Shown one piece after another: positions 5,516 to 13,852 of a stretch of 35,181 nt of DNA. The DNA comes from Sinorhizobium psoraleae. GTDB taxonomy: Bacteria; Pseudomonadota; Alphaproteobacteria; Rhizobiales; Rhizobiaceae. The stretch spans positions 38,110 to 73,290 of the forward strand of contig NZ_JABEKV010000013.1 of NCBI RefSeq assembly GCF_013283645.1, given 5' to 3'. A model generated the notes under the pieces. That model worked only from the letters and a program-made list of their open reading frames with translations, was not told where the DNA came from and did no database searches. Both the position numbers and the translations under genes were made by a program. The first letter of the stretch is position 1, and each line of letters opens with the position of its first letter.

Positions 5516-6898
5516 ATGAGCACTGAGAGCCCCGAACCATGTGATCTGCTCATTCACGGCGGAATCGTTCTGGCGGCCGATGTTCAGAACACCGTTTTAC
5601 ACGATGGTGCCGTCGCAATTAGAGACGGCCGTATCTGCGCAGTAGGTCCGACAACGAACGTCAGGTCCACTTTTACGGCCGAGGAGACATTCGACGCGCA
5701 AGGGGGGGTGGTGCATCCGGGGTTCATCGATGCGCACATCCACGTCTCGCAGTACACGTCGCGCTCAGTTGAATCACTGATGGCGGGCACGGCGATCACG
5801 ATGGGCCACTGGAAAGCGGAACTGACGCCTGAAGATGAGCACGCTAGCGCCACAATGGCGGCAGTCGACTATTTGCGGGCCGGCTATACCGGCTTTGTTG
5901 ATCCGGGCACGATCTTCGAGCCTGACGCGGTTGCGGTGGTGGCCCACGAGGTCGGCATCCGCATCTGGCTGACCGATCCATACGTTGCGGATTACACACA
6001 ACCAATCTTCGCGCACGAGCCGGATCTGGTGAGCGCCGGGTTCTTGGGGCGCTGGCCGGGTTCGACCGATGCGGCAATCAAGCGGCTGGGCTCGCAGTTG
6101 TACCGGAACGGCGACGCCGATGCCCTCGTAAAGGCTTTCATTGGAATCTATGGCGGCAGGACCTCGACCGAGACACTGTGGAATGCGGCTCTCGCGATAG
6201 CGCGCGAACACAACGTCCAATTCCAGGAGCACCGCGGTTACAATCCGACCGAGTATCTCGATGAGGAAGCCAGCGCAGGCCGGTCGATGATTGCCCGGCT
6301 CCAGGATGCCGGCGCGCTTGGCCCGGGCTCAACCTTTGTCCATATGAACGTCATTCATCGCGAGGATGTGGCGCGACTTGGTGGCACCGGTACGAGTATT
6401 GTCTGGTGCCCGTTTCAGCAGATGCGCGCCATGGGCATTGGTCGGGCCGAGCCCCGCATGGTGGAAATAGCTAGGGCTGGCGCCGTGGTAACGATCGCAA
6501 CGGACATTCCGCGGAGTTTTAATTTCGATGCACTGGGAAGTGTTGCAGTTTGCAATGCAGCGGGGCTCGGCATTCCTGTGACGGCCGACGAACTCTTCCG
6601 CATGCGCACGATTGCCGCCGCAGAGAGCGTGGGTGCCGGGGACGAGGTAGGCAGTCTGGAGAGTGGCAAACGCGCGGACGTAGTAGTTCGAGAGCCTGCC
6701 TCGTCAGAGGCGCTCGGTCTTGATCCGTATGCTGAAACCGCAGTAGTCGGCATGACCCGACCGCCTGCTCTCACGATAGTTAACGGCGAAATCGTGCTTC
6801 GGCACGGCCAACTTCTTAGAGCCGATGCGATAGCGGCGGCGCTTGCGGCGCGTGCATCGGTGAAGGGACTGCTGGTGCGAGTTGGGCTTGCCGGTTGA
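5516..6898 (+). CDS. amidohydrolase 1, cytosine-deaminase-like (subtype III)
   Basis: This 460-residue protein is a metal-dependent hydrolase of the amidohydrolase superfamily, probably a cytoplasmic deaminase or cyclic-amide hydrolase. An N-terminal beta-sandwich strand (CDLLIHGGIVL) leads into the TIM barrel. Likely metal and active-site residues are H74 and H76 (GFIDAHIHVSQ), H239 (QEHRGY), H276 (FVHMNV) and D330 (IATDIPRSFNFD), the pattern of single-metal subtype III enzymes. A C-terminal GSLESGKRADVVV strand closes the composite domain. I chose the ATG at 5516 because GGAGG at 5501-5505 precedes it and because the protein then aligns without gaps over the first 100 residues with amidohydrolase 2, also 460 residues (68 of the first 100 identical by my count). 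An upstream ATG at 5468 is less likely. The substrate is unknown; TrzN/AtzB-like, guanine or pterin deaminase activities are all possible. Confidence 0.9.
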   Translation: MSTESPEPCDLLIHGGIVLAADVQNTVLHDGAVAIRDGRICAVGPTTNVRSTFTAEETFDAQGGVVHPGFIDAHIHVSQYTSRSVESLMAGTAITMGHWKAELTPEDEHASATMAAVDYLRAGYTGFVDPGTIFEPDAVAVVAHEVGIRIWLTDPYVADYTQPIFAHEPDLVSAGFLGRWPGSTDAAIKRLGSQLYRNGDADALVKAFIGIYGGRTSTETLWNAALAIAREHNVQFQEHRGYNPTEYLDEEASAGRSMIARLQDAGALGPGSTFVHMNVIHREDVARLGGTGTSIVWCPFQQMRAMGIGRAEPRMVEIARAGAVVTIATDIPRSFNFDALGSVAVCNAAGLGIPVTADELFRMRTIAAAESVGAGDEVGSLESGKRADVVVREPASSEALGLDPYAETAVVGMTRPPALTIVNGEIVLRHGQLLRADAIAAALAARASVKGLLVRVGLAG

Positions 6899-6914
6899 GA
6901 GTCTGCGGAAACCG

Positions 6915-6947
6915 ACACCTCGATCCAGATCGAAGCGACAGAGGTGT
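6915..6947 (+). terminator. weak stem-loop downstream of amidohydrolase 1
   Basis: ACACCTC (6915-6921) pairs with GAGGTGT (6941-6947) around a loop that contains a small GATCCAGATC hairpin. There is no T-run afterwards, so it is at best a weak or factor-dependent terminator. The rest of 6899-7097 shows no gene. Confidence 0.3.
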
Positions 6948-7097
6948 AGGTGGCGAGCATCCTGCGGATCTTCGGGCGAGCTCAACAACTTTGCGAGACG
7001 GCGTTGCTTCATCACGCTGGTCGGCGGCCTCAAACGCACCAGAACAGGCGGCGCTCGCCACCCACCCGCGACAAGTTTGGCCTTGACTTCGTCAGGA

Positions 7098-7119
7098 TTA
7101 TGTTGCATCAAATGACAAA
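7098..7119 (+). promoter_or_regulatory. candidate operator before the liv-hyu operon (TGTTGCATCAAATGAC)
   Basis: TGTTGCATCAAATGACAAA contains the TTG-CAT-CAA inverted-repeat core. It closely matches the sites at 16221 and 25971 and lies about 50 bases before the first start codon of the operon. I found no strong -35/-10 pair near it. Confidence 0.5.
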
Positions 7120-7169
7120 GAGCGCCACGCCCAAAGGGTTGGCATAATATCCGTGAAAAGCGGGATAGG

Positions 7170-8033
7170 GTGAACGATAGCGCCGAGAGGAGCGAGCTCT
7201 CTGCGCCCATATGGGAGTTTTCAGATGACAGCTCAACACGTGCAATCGTCGCTTACGCCCGCGGCTTGATCTCGATGGTATCGTCAACGTTGGCCGAGGC
7301 GAGTTCATCTCCCGACGAGCTCATCTGTGATGCGGTAACTGTCCGGTTTGGGGGCCTAACCGCGCTCGATAGTGTTTCCTTCCGGATAAGGGGAGGCGAA
7401 ATCTTTGGCCTGATAGGCCCAAACGGAGCAGGCAAGACTACTCTTACGAACGTGCTCTCTGGTTTTCAGAAGCCCAGCGCCGGTTCGGTTCATCTCTGTG
7501 GGGAGCGAATTCCCGACGATCAGCCCCATATCGTTGCCCGACGCGGCATAGCGCGAACGTTCCAGGGCGGTCGTGTCTTTCCGTCTCTGACAGTCGCTGA
7601 AAATGTCGAGGCGTCGGCACTGTCGGTAGGCGCCAGTAGGAACGAGGCAAGGTCGTCAGTGGAGGAGCTTTGCAACTGGATTGGTCTGACGGCAAGGTTG
7701 AAAACTACAGCAAGCTCGCTTCCTTACACCGACCAGCGTCGACTGGGAATAGTAAGGGGCTTAGCCCTGAAGCCCAAGTTCCTGCTCCTCGATGAACCCG
7801 CCGCCGGGATGTCTGATGGCGAGGCTGCAGACTTGGTAGAGAGCATCACAAAGATTCCCGCCCTTTTTGGTTGTGGGATTATGCTCATCGAACACAACAT
7901 GCAGATCATCATGAACGTCTGCGAGCGAGTGCATGTCTTGGATTTTGGCAAAACCATCGCCGAGGGCACCCCGGCAGAGATGCAGTCACATCCCGAAGTT
8001 CTAAGCGCTTACCTTGGAAAAGAAGATGGCTGA
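7170..8033 (+). CDS. livG: branched-chain amino acid-type ABC importer ATPase, LivG family
   Basis: The ATPase energises the importer with the partner LivF-like subunit. Walker A is GPNGAGKTT, the Q-loop region is ARTFQGGRVF, Walker B is FLLLDEPAAGM and the H-loop is LIEHNM. The signature motif is odd: it reads LPYTDQRR where LivG proteins normally have LPYGDQRR, so the conserved glycine is a threonine. The start is uncertain. GTG at 7170 gives 287 residues with a 35-residue leader that looks unlike the family; ATG at 7275 gives 252 residues, the usual LivG length, but lacks a clear ribosome binding site. It is first of seven closely spaced genes (livGFHM, binding protein, hyuB, hyuA). Confidence 0.9.
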   Translation: MNDSAERSELSAPIWEFSDDSSTRAIVAYARGLISMVSSTLAEASSSPDELICDAVTVRFGGLTALDSVSFRIRGGEIFGLIGPNGAGKTTLTNVLSGFQKPSAGSVHLCGERIPDDQPHIVARRGIARTFQGGRVFPSLTVAENVEASALSVGASRNEARSSVEELCNWIGLTARLKTTASSLPYTDQRRLGIVRGLALKPKFLLLDEPAAGMSDGEAADLVESITKIPALFGCGIMLIEHNMQIIMNVCERVHVLDFGKTIAEGTPAEMQSHPEVLSAYLGKEDG

Positions 8034-8778
8034 GATCATGCTGCAAGTATCGAATATGTGGGTTCATTACGGGCAAGTTCCGGCGGTGCGGAATCTTTCT
8101 CTCGAAGTTCACAGGAATGAAATTGTCTGCGTTGTAGGGCCGAACGGAGCCGGCAAGTCAACAATGCTGCTCGCTGTCGCTGGTGCATTGACGCCGACCA
8201 AAGGTGAGGTCCGCCTTAATGGTGTATCGGTTGTTGGCAAAGCTCCGGAATATATCGCTAAGCTGGGGATTTCGCTAATCCCGGAGGGCCGACATATCTT
8301 CAAAGGACTGACCGTCGAGGAAAATCTCAAGGTTGGAGCGGCTGCCAACGCTGATCGCAGCTCCGTCGAGAACAATCTGCGAACCGCATATTCCGTTTTC
8401 CCGGTCCTCGCTGAACGTCGCCATGGCGCAGCGGGCATGCTTTCGGGAGGCGAGCAGCAGCAGTTGGCCATTGCTAGGGCACTTATGTCCGGTGCGCGGC
8501 TCATCATGATTGACGAACCTTCCCTTGGGCTTGCCCCGAAAATTACCGAAAAAGTCTTCGAGGTCCTTTCGGAACTTCGACGTAGTAGTGGCCTGACGCT
8601 GCTCATAATCGAACAGAATTTAAAGCGCGCCCTGAAGTATAGTGATCGGATTTATATTCTTCGCAACAGCGAAATCGTGTTTTCCGGCAGGTCAGCAGAG
8701 TTGCAAGCTAGTGACGATTTGCATTCTGCTTACTTTGGCCTCGGACAGGCCCCGTCGAATGTGGGAGCGGGACAATGA
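8026..8778 (+). CDS. livF: branched-chain amino acid-type ABC importer ATPase, LivF family
   Basis: This is the second ATPase of the importer, 250 residues from the ATG at 8026, which overlaps the end of livG by 8 bases and has a GGAAAAG ahead of it. Motifs are complete: Walker A GPNGAGKST near residue 38, signature LSGGEQQQLAIARAL, Walker B LIMIDEPSLGLAP and H-loop LIIEQN. It would pair with LivG on the cytoplasmic face of LivH/LivM. Translational coupling to livG is likely from the overlap. Confidence 0.93.
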   Translation: MAEIMLQVSNMWVHYGQVPAVRNLSLEVHRNEIVCVVGPNGAGKSTMLLAVAGALTPTKGEVRLNGVSVVGKAPEYIAKLGISLIPEGRHIFKGLTVEENLKVGAAANADRSSVENNLRTAYSVFPVLAERRHGAAGMLSGGEQQQLAIARALMSGARLIMIDEPSLGLAPKITEKVFEVLSELRRSSGLTLLIIEQNLKRALKYSDRIYILRNSEIVFSGRSAELQASDDLHSAYFGLGQAPSNVGAGQ

Positions 8779-9692
8779 TGGGCTATTTTTCCCAAACGGT
8801 AATCGATGCGCTTAGTTGGGGTGGGCTTTATGCCTTGGCGGCGCTTGGCATTGGATTGCTGTATGGCGTGCTACGTGTAATCAACTTTGCGCACGGCGAT
8901 TTCATCACTGTCGGAGCATTCTCCTTGATAGTGCCGTCAACACAAGCGACAGCACAACTCGCTTTGGGTGCGCTGCCGGCTCCCCTGCTTATAATCGGAA
9001 CTTTGCTAGTAGTCACCCTGGTTGCTCTCCTTTCCGATCTCCTGGTATTCCGACCGCTTAGAGGCGCTACTCCGAGTACAATTATGATCGCCTCCTTTGC
9101 ATTGGGCTACGTCATCCAAAATATTGTGCTGCTCCTTTACAGCAGCCGACCCAAGGCAGTCGATTTGTGGCCCGAACTGAACGAAGCGTTCGGGTTTGCG
9201 GGCTTGAGAATCCCGCAGCTCCAGATTTGGACGGTAACAGTTGCCGCTCTCTTGATGGTCGCGCTGACCGTATTTTTGAAAGCTTCGTCCTACGGCATCG
9301 AGATGCGAGCTGCATCCGAGGATTTGCGCATGGCGAGACTACTTGGGGTGCGAGCAAACCGAGTTATCGCACTCGCTGTTGCGCTGAGTGGTGCTCTGGC
9401 CGGTGCAGTGTCACTCATTATTGCTACTCAGTCTGGCGTAGTAAGTTACCAGATGGGGGGACCCGTGATGTTGTTCGCATTCATCGGAACAATCATTGGA
9501 GGAATGGGTAGCCTGGTGGGGTCTGCTTTGGGTGGCTTCGCAGTTGGCTTTTCAAGTGTCATTCTTCAAGCTTATCTTCCCGATGACATACGCCCGTTTC
9601 GTGATGCTATTCTGTTTGCTCTTGTAATTTTGATCCTAGTCATCCGTCCGCAAGGCCTTATTTTGGTAAAAACCATGCGAGAAAGAGTATAG
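8775..9692 (+). CDS. livH: branched-chain amino acid-type ABC importer permease, LivH family
   Basis: This 305-residue integral membrane protein has about eight hydrophobic segments. The conserved early block GGLYALAALGIGLLYGVLRV then INFAHGDFI identifies LivH-type permeases, as does AASEDLRMARLLGVRANRVI in the cytoplasmic loop that contacts the ATPases. The late block MLFAFIGTIIGGMGSLVGSA is also typical. ATG 8775 overlaps the livF stop by 4 bases (ATGA), so the two are translationally coupled. Confidence 0.93.
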   Translation: MMGYFSQTVIDALSWGGLYALAALGIGLLYGVLRVINFAHGDFITVGAFSLIVPSTQATAQLALGALPAPLLIIGTLLVVTLVALLSDLLVFRPLRGATPSTIMIASFALGYVIQNIVLLLYSSRPKAVDLWPELNEAFGFAGLRIPQLQIWTVTVAALLMVALTVFLKASSYGIEMRAASEDLRMARLLGVRANRVIALAVALSGALAGAVSLIIATQSGVVSYQMGGPVMLFAFIGTIIGGMGSLVGSALGGFAVGFSSVILQAYLPDDIRPFRDAILFALVILILVIRPQGLILVKTMRERV

Positions 9693-9694
9693 TC

Positions 9695-10756
9695 ATGAGA
9701 AAGATTGATTTCATATCTTCTTCAACTCCTCTATTTCTTGTCATGGTGCTGTTTATCCTTGCCATAGCGAGCTGGCTGTTTGCCGGAACCGCTCTCAACA
9801 GAGCAATGATTGAGCTTCTCGTTAGAGTAGTTCTTGTCGTGAGCATTTACATTTTCGTCGGCAACTCAGGCATTGTGTCATTTGGACACGTCGGTTTCAT
9901 GGCCATTGGCGCATATGCCATGGCATGGCAGACGATGCTGCCGCTCCTCAAGAAAAATGCCATGCCCGGTCTGCCTGAGTTTCTCCTCACTGGTAACCTG
10001 CCGTTCCCAATTGCGCTTTTATTCTCCGCGATGCTCGCTGGGCTTGTCGGTCTCCTTCTCGGAACGGTCATCTTGAGACTGCCCTCAATAGCTGCCTCGA
10101 TTTGCACCTTCGCGTTTCTGATGATCGTCCATTCAGTCTATTCCAACTGGGGGAGCGTCACCGGTGGAACCAGTTCGATTGTAGGGATCCCGACCAAGGT
10201 AAATCTCTGGGTTGCATTTTCTGGCGCCGCAATCTGTGTCATAATGGCAGGTCTCTACCAGTTGACACGTTACGGTCTGGCGCTCAAGTGTACACGGGAA
10301 GAGGAGATTGCTGCGCGTGCTGCAGGCATCGATATCTTTAGGCAAAGGCTTATCGCGTTCGTTCTAAGTGCCACACTTATGGGTTTCGGCGGGGCACTTT
10401 ATGCAGCTTTCCTTGGCGCGATTTACATAGACGCTTTTTACCTCAGTCAGACGACAATGCTTCTGGCAATGCTGGTTGTTGGGGGCATGAGTAGTCTGAC
10501 TGGAGCGGTTGGTGGTGTCGTTGTGATATCGCTGCTGACGTATGTGTTGCGTGGGTTGGAGCGCGGAGTTCAATTGGGACCACAGACTATCGCGCTTCCC
10601 AGCGGTACGCAGGAAGTCGTGTTAGGCGTCGTCATGATAGTCGCACTCGTGTCTTCCCGGTCGGGCATTTTCGGAACTCGTGAATTAGGTGAAATCGCAA
10701 ATCGATTTCGCGCGCGTGGCGCAATCTGGGCGCGCTTTCAGCCCAGTAACGACTAA
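9695..10756 (+). CDS. livM: branched-chain amino acid-type ABC importer permease, LivM family
   Basis: This 353-residue membrane protein starts two bases after livH. The NSGIVSFGHVGFMAIGAYAM block near residue 52 is the LivM signature. The cytoplasmic loop CTREEEIAARAAGIDIFRQR and the segment LAMLVVGGMSSLTGAVGGVV also fit. It forms the membrane channel with LivH. Base composition over livH and livM looks more AT-rich than in neighbouring genes, which may simply reflect membrane-protein codons. Confidence 0.92.
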   Translation: MRKIDFISSSTPLFLVMVLFILAIASWLFAGTALNRAMIELLVRVVLVVSIYIFVGNSGIVSFGHVGFMAIGAYAMAWQTMLPLLKKNAMPGLPEFLLTGNLPFPIALLFSAMLAGLVGLLLGTVILRLPSIAASICTFAFLMIVHSVYSNWGSVTGGTSSIVGIPTKVNLWVAFSGAAICVIMAGLYQLTRYGLALKCTREEEIAARAAGIDIFRQRLIAFVLSATLMGFGGALYAAFLGAIYIDAFYLSQTTMLLAMLVVGGMSSLTGAVGGVVVISLLTYVLRGLERGVQLGPQTIALPSGTQEVVLGVVMIVALVSSRSGIFGTRELGEIANRFRARGAIWARFQPSND

Positions 10757-10771
10757 AAAAGGGGAATAGCA

Positions 10772-11950
10772 ATGACACGACTTCCGATGTTCAGCCTGCT
10801 CTCAATCGCACTGGCAGCCCAACCGGCGCTCGCCGATGATAGCTCAATTACAATCGGCTTTGCAATTGCGAAATCCGGCTGGATGCAGCCTTATGATTAT
10901 GCATCCCGCACAGCCGAAATGGCCATCGAAGACCTTAACAACAAGGGCGGCCTTCTCGGAAAGCAGCTCAGAATCGTGTCCTCGGATACGAAAACAGATC
11001 CTGCGGAAGGTGTCCGCGCTGCGACTGACGTCATCGATCAGGGAGCAGACTTGGTGGTTGTCAGCTGTGATTATGACCAAGGTGCACCTGCGGCGCTGGC
11101 GGCCGTCAGCGCTGGAAAACTGGCGTTTTCTTTGTGCGCTGGAGATCCCAAAATGGGAATCGAAGGGGTGGGCCGTCAAGCGTTTACTACTTCGCACGCG
11201 GCCCAGACCCAAGGCGCCGTAATGGCCGATTGGGGATTCGCGAAGAAAGGTTTTAGAAATGCTTACGTCTTGCTCGACGATTCAATCGAATTCACTACGT
11301 CGGCCTGCCAAGGGTTTGAATACCGGTGGGGCCAACTTGAGGCGACCTCGATCGTTGGGCGGGACAGCTTCAAGAATAGCGACGCCTCGATTTCCTCGCA
11401 AATTACACGCCTCAAGAGCCTAAATCCCGCCCCGGATGCAATCATGCTGTGCACCTATCCGCCTGGGGGTGCCAGTGCTGTACGCCAGTTGCGGGCCGCG
11501 GGGATCGAAACCCCGGTTCTAATGACAATGGGGATGGATGGAAGCTATTGGCTGCCAGCAGTTCCAAACCTATCCAATGCTTTCCTGCCCGCCATCGGGT
11601 TGGCAAGCGGGCCGGACCCAGACAAAAAGATCAATGATCTGATTGAGCGGTACAAGAAGGCATATGGCGAGCCGCCGGCTACCGCTTTTGTTTTCTACGG
11701 CTATGCGCTTGTCGAACTCTGGGCGCGAGCAGTCGAGCGCGCGCAAACGACGGAAACCGAAGCGGTATTCGCCGAGCTGGAAAAGATGAGAGACGAAGAT
11801 ACGGCGATTGGTCCGATGTCATTTTCTGATCAATTGCATATTCAGAACAAAGGCCGTTATTTGATCATCGGTATCGAGAAGGGCAAGTCTGAGCCGCTGG
11901 GCTATTGGAATTCCCCGGAAATCCCTAAGGATGTGATTTTCAAGCAGTAG
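10772..11950 (+). CDS. periplasmic binding protein of the liv-type importer
   Basis: This 392-residue protein is a Peripla_BP_6/LivK-type binding protein that would set the importer's specificity. It has a Sec signal peptide (LPMFSLLSIALAAQPALA, cleavage about residue 21), then the family opening ITIGFAIAKSG and AIEDLNNKGGLLGKQLRIVS. The hinge and second lobe follow (PDAIMLCTYPPGGASAVRQL, then PATAFVFYGYALVELWARAV). AGGGG precedes the ATG. Related proteins bind branched-chain amino acids, amides or urea; the residues visible do not settle which. A perfect stem-loop lies directly after the stop. Confidence 0.9.
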   Translation: MTRLPMFSLLSIALAAQPALADDSSITIGFAIAKSGWMQPYDYASRTAEMAIEDLNNKGGLLGKQLRIVSSDTKTDPAEGVRAATDVIDQGADLVVVSCDYDQGAPAALAAVSAGKLAFSLCAGDPKMGIEGVGRQAFTTSHAAQTQGAVMADWGFAKKGFRNAYVLLDDSIEFTTSACQGFEYRWGQLEATSIVGRDSFKNSDASISSQITRLKSLNPAPDAIMLCTYPPGGASAVRQLRAAGIETPVLMTMGMDGSYWLPAVPNLSNAFLPAIGLASGPDPDKKINDLIERYKKAYGEPPATAFVFYGYALVELWARAVERAQTTETEAVFAELEKMRDEDTAIGPMSFSDQLHIQNKGRYLIIGIEKGKSEPLGYWNSPEIPKDVIFKQ

Positions 11951-11974
11951 TCTTGTACAAAGGCCTCAGCAGTA

Positions 11975-12008
11975 TGCTCTGTAGAGGTGTCCGTACCTCT
12001 ACAGAGCA
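11975..12008 (+). other. perfect 14-bp stem-loop between the binding protein gene and hyuB 1
   Basis: TGCTCTGTAGAGGT pairs perfectly with ACCTCTACAGAGCA around the loop GTCCGT. No T-run follows, so it is not a classical terminator. It lies between the binding-protein stop (11950) and the hyuB ribosome binding site (12013-12016). Such hairpins after binding-protein genes are known to protect upstream mRNA and lower downstream expression; that role is inferred here. Confidence 0.8.
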
Positions 12009-12025
12009 GGACGGAGTTTATCAAC

Positions 12026-13852
12026 ATGAGTACCTCTATGCCTAGCGATGAATACAGGATCGAACCGTTCCTGCTCGCCGTTCTTTCTCGTCGTTTCGAA
12101 GCAATTTGCCGCGAGATGACCAACACCATTCTTAAAGCGAGTCGTTCGTCGGTTATCAAGAACGCTCGCGACTTTTCGGTCGGGATCCTCACAGGGGACC
12201 ACCGCCTCGTCAGCGTAGAAGACGGCCTGCCGGTCCATGTGACTGCATTGGATCTGAGCACAAAAGCGGTTGTTCAGCATTTCTCGGATATCAGACCAGG
12301 CGATGCGTTCGTAAATAACTGTCCCTATACCGGCGGAACACACCATGCCGATCTTGATATCATCGTCCCGGTCTTTTCAGGGGATGAAATAGCATTTTGG
12401 GTGTTTACTCGGTGTCACCATGCAGACATGGGCGCCCCACTTCCAACTACATATCTCCCGAAGGCTGCCACAATTTACGAGGAGGGGCTTCATTTCCCGT
12501 GCGTTCGGATTCAGGAAAACTACGCAGATAAGGCAGACATCGTTCGGATCGGTCTCACCAAAATACGGGCCAGCCAGTTTTGGTTCGGCGATTACCTGGC
12601 TCAGGTTGGCGCAAGCCGCGTGGGTGAGCGGCGGCTGAAGGAGCTGTTGGTGAAATACGGCAAAGCCGTGATCGAGGATTTTGTGGAGGATTGGATCCTC
12701 TACGGGAAGCGACGGGCCGCCGCGGCAATCTCGCAGCTACCATCCGGAACCTGGACATATGAAACCGCTCACGATCCGGTTCCCGGCGTGGCGGAGGCGG
12801 GAATACCCGTGAAGGTTCAGGTGACCGTCGATTCTGCGGCAGGTCGGGTGGTTGTTGATGCAACAAACAATATCGATTGCATCAATGGGGGCTTTAACCT
12901 CTCAGAGGCCACCGCCACTGCAGCTTGTCGAATCGGCGTATACGTGAATCTAGATCCGACGATACCTCACAATCACGGAAGCGCCGAACAGATCAGCGTA
13001 CTCCTCCGTGACGGGTGCGTCGTAGGTCGACCAAAGTTCCCAGCCGGGACGTCGGTCGCGACAACGAATGTCAATGACCGCTTGATTAACGCTGTGGCCT
13101 GCTGCTTTGCGCAAATGGGCCAACCATTCGGTATCGCCGAAGGTGGCGCCATGATGGCAAGCGGGCTCGCCGTTATCTCGGGAACCGACCCCCGCCGGAA
13201 TAACCGCCCTTACGTTACGCAGCTTTTCCTGGGGTTCTCAGGTGGCCCCGCGGTTCATGGGCATGACGGCTGGGTGACTTATAACGACGCGGACACCTGC
13301 GGGATGCTGATGCTCGACTCGATCGAGGTCGACGAAAGCATGTATCCAATCCTGGTTGAGGAGAGAAAAATCGCGATCGATACAATGGGTCACGGCCAGT
13401 GGGACGGCGCACCCGCGATGACTGGAACGTATCGCAACTTGGCAGGAACGATGAGCGTCATCTATTGCAGTGATGGTGATTTGAATGCCGCACGCGGAGT
13501 GCTGGGCGGTATGAGGGGTTCGCCGTCCGCCAACTATAAGCAAGGCTCCGCTTCGTGGCAGCCCCTGCCTTCGTTCCATACGGAGCTGTGCGAAGAGGGA
13601 GAGAGCATGCGATTTGTGGCGGGTGGTGGCGGTGGTTACGGCGACCCGCAAATGCGCGATCCTGATCGTGTTGTTCGTTCCATAAATCGCGGGTGGCTAT
13701 CCTTGGAACGCGCACAACAAATCTATGGTGTTGCCGTCAAACCCAATGCGGACGGCGCCTTCTTGGAAGTTGATCTCGAGAGAACTGCGGCACTTCGGTC
13801 CAAAACGTCAACGAGTTCAACAGCAACCGCATCTATGGAAGCCTCGAAATGA
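12026..13852 (+). CDS. hyuB: hydantoinase B/oxoprolinase family subunit 1
   Basis: This 608-residue cytoplasmic protein would be the catalytic partner of HyuA in ATP-dependent opening of a cyclic amide (hydantoin, oxoproline or similar). Conserved blocks in order are CREMTNTILKASRSSVIKNA, RDFSVGI, VEDGLPVH, NNCPYTGGTHHADLDI, CHHADMGA and a late glycine-rich GGGGGYGDP. In many family members the third block reads NDPY; here a Cys replaces the Asp. The long frame extends 13 codons further upstream, through half of the stem-loop; I placed the start at ATG 12026 because GGAG lies 9 bases ahead. Gene order here is hyuB then hyuA, the reverse of the second pair. The substrate is unknown; acetone carboxylase-type chemistry is an alternative for this superfamily. 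Confidence 0.9.
   Translation: MSTSMPSDEYRIEPFLLAVLSRRFEAICREMTNTILKASRSSVIKNARDFSVGILTGDHRLVSVEDGLPVHVTALDLSTKAVVQHFSDIRPGDAFVNNCPYTGGTHHADLDIIVPVFSGDEIAFWVFTRCHHADMGAPLPTTYLPKAATIYEEGLHFPCVRIQENYADKADIVRIGLTKIRASQFWFGDYLAQVGASRVGERRLKELLVKYGKAVIEDFVEDWILYGKRRAAAAISQLPSGTWTYETAHDPVPGVAEAGIPVKVQVTVDSAAGRVVVDATNNIDCINGGFNLSEATATAACRIGVYVNLDPTIPHNHGSAEQISVLLRDGCVVGRPKFPAGTSVATTNVNDRLINAVACCFAQMGQPFGIAEGGAMMASGLAVISGTDPRRNNRPYVTQLFLGFSGGPAVHGHDGWVTYNDADTCGMLMLDSIEVDESMYPILVEERKIAIDTMGHGQWDGAPAMTGTYRNLAGTMSVIYCSDGDLNAARGVLGGMRGSPSANYKQGSASWQPLPSFHTELCEEGESMRFVAGGGGGYGDPQMRDPDRVVRSINRGWLSLERAQQIYGVAVKPNADGAFLEVDLERTAALRSKTSTSSTATASMEASK

Noticed and set aside
7139..7156. Sigma-54-like sequence TTGGCATAATATCCGTGA before livG
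   Set aside because: The -24 half is partial and the invariant GC of the -12 element is GT, so it fails the basic requirement.
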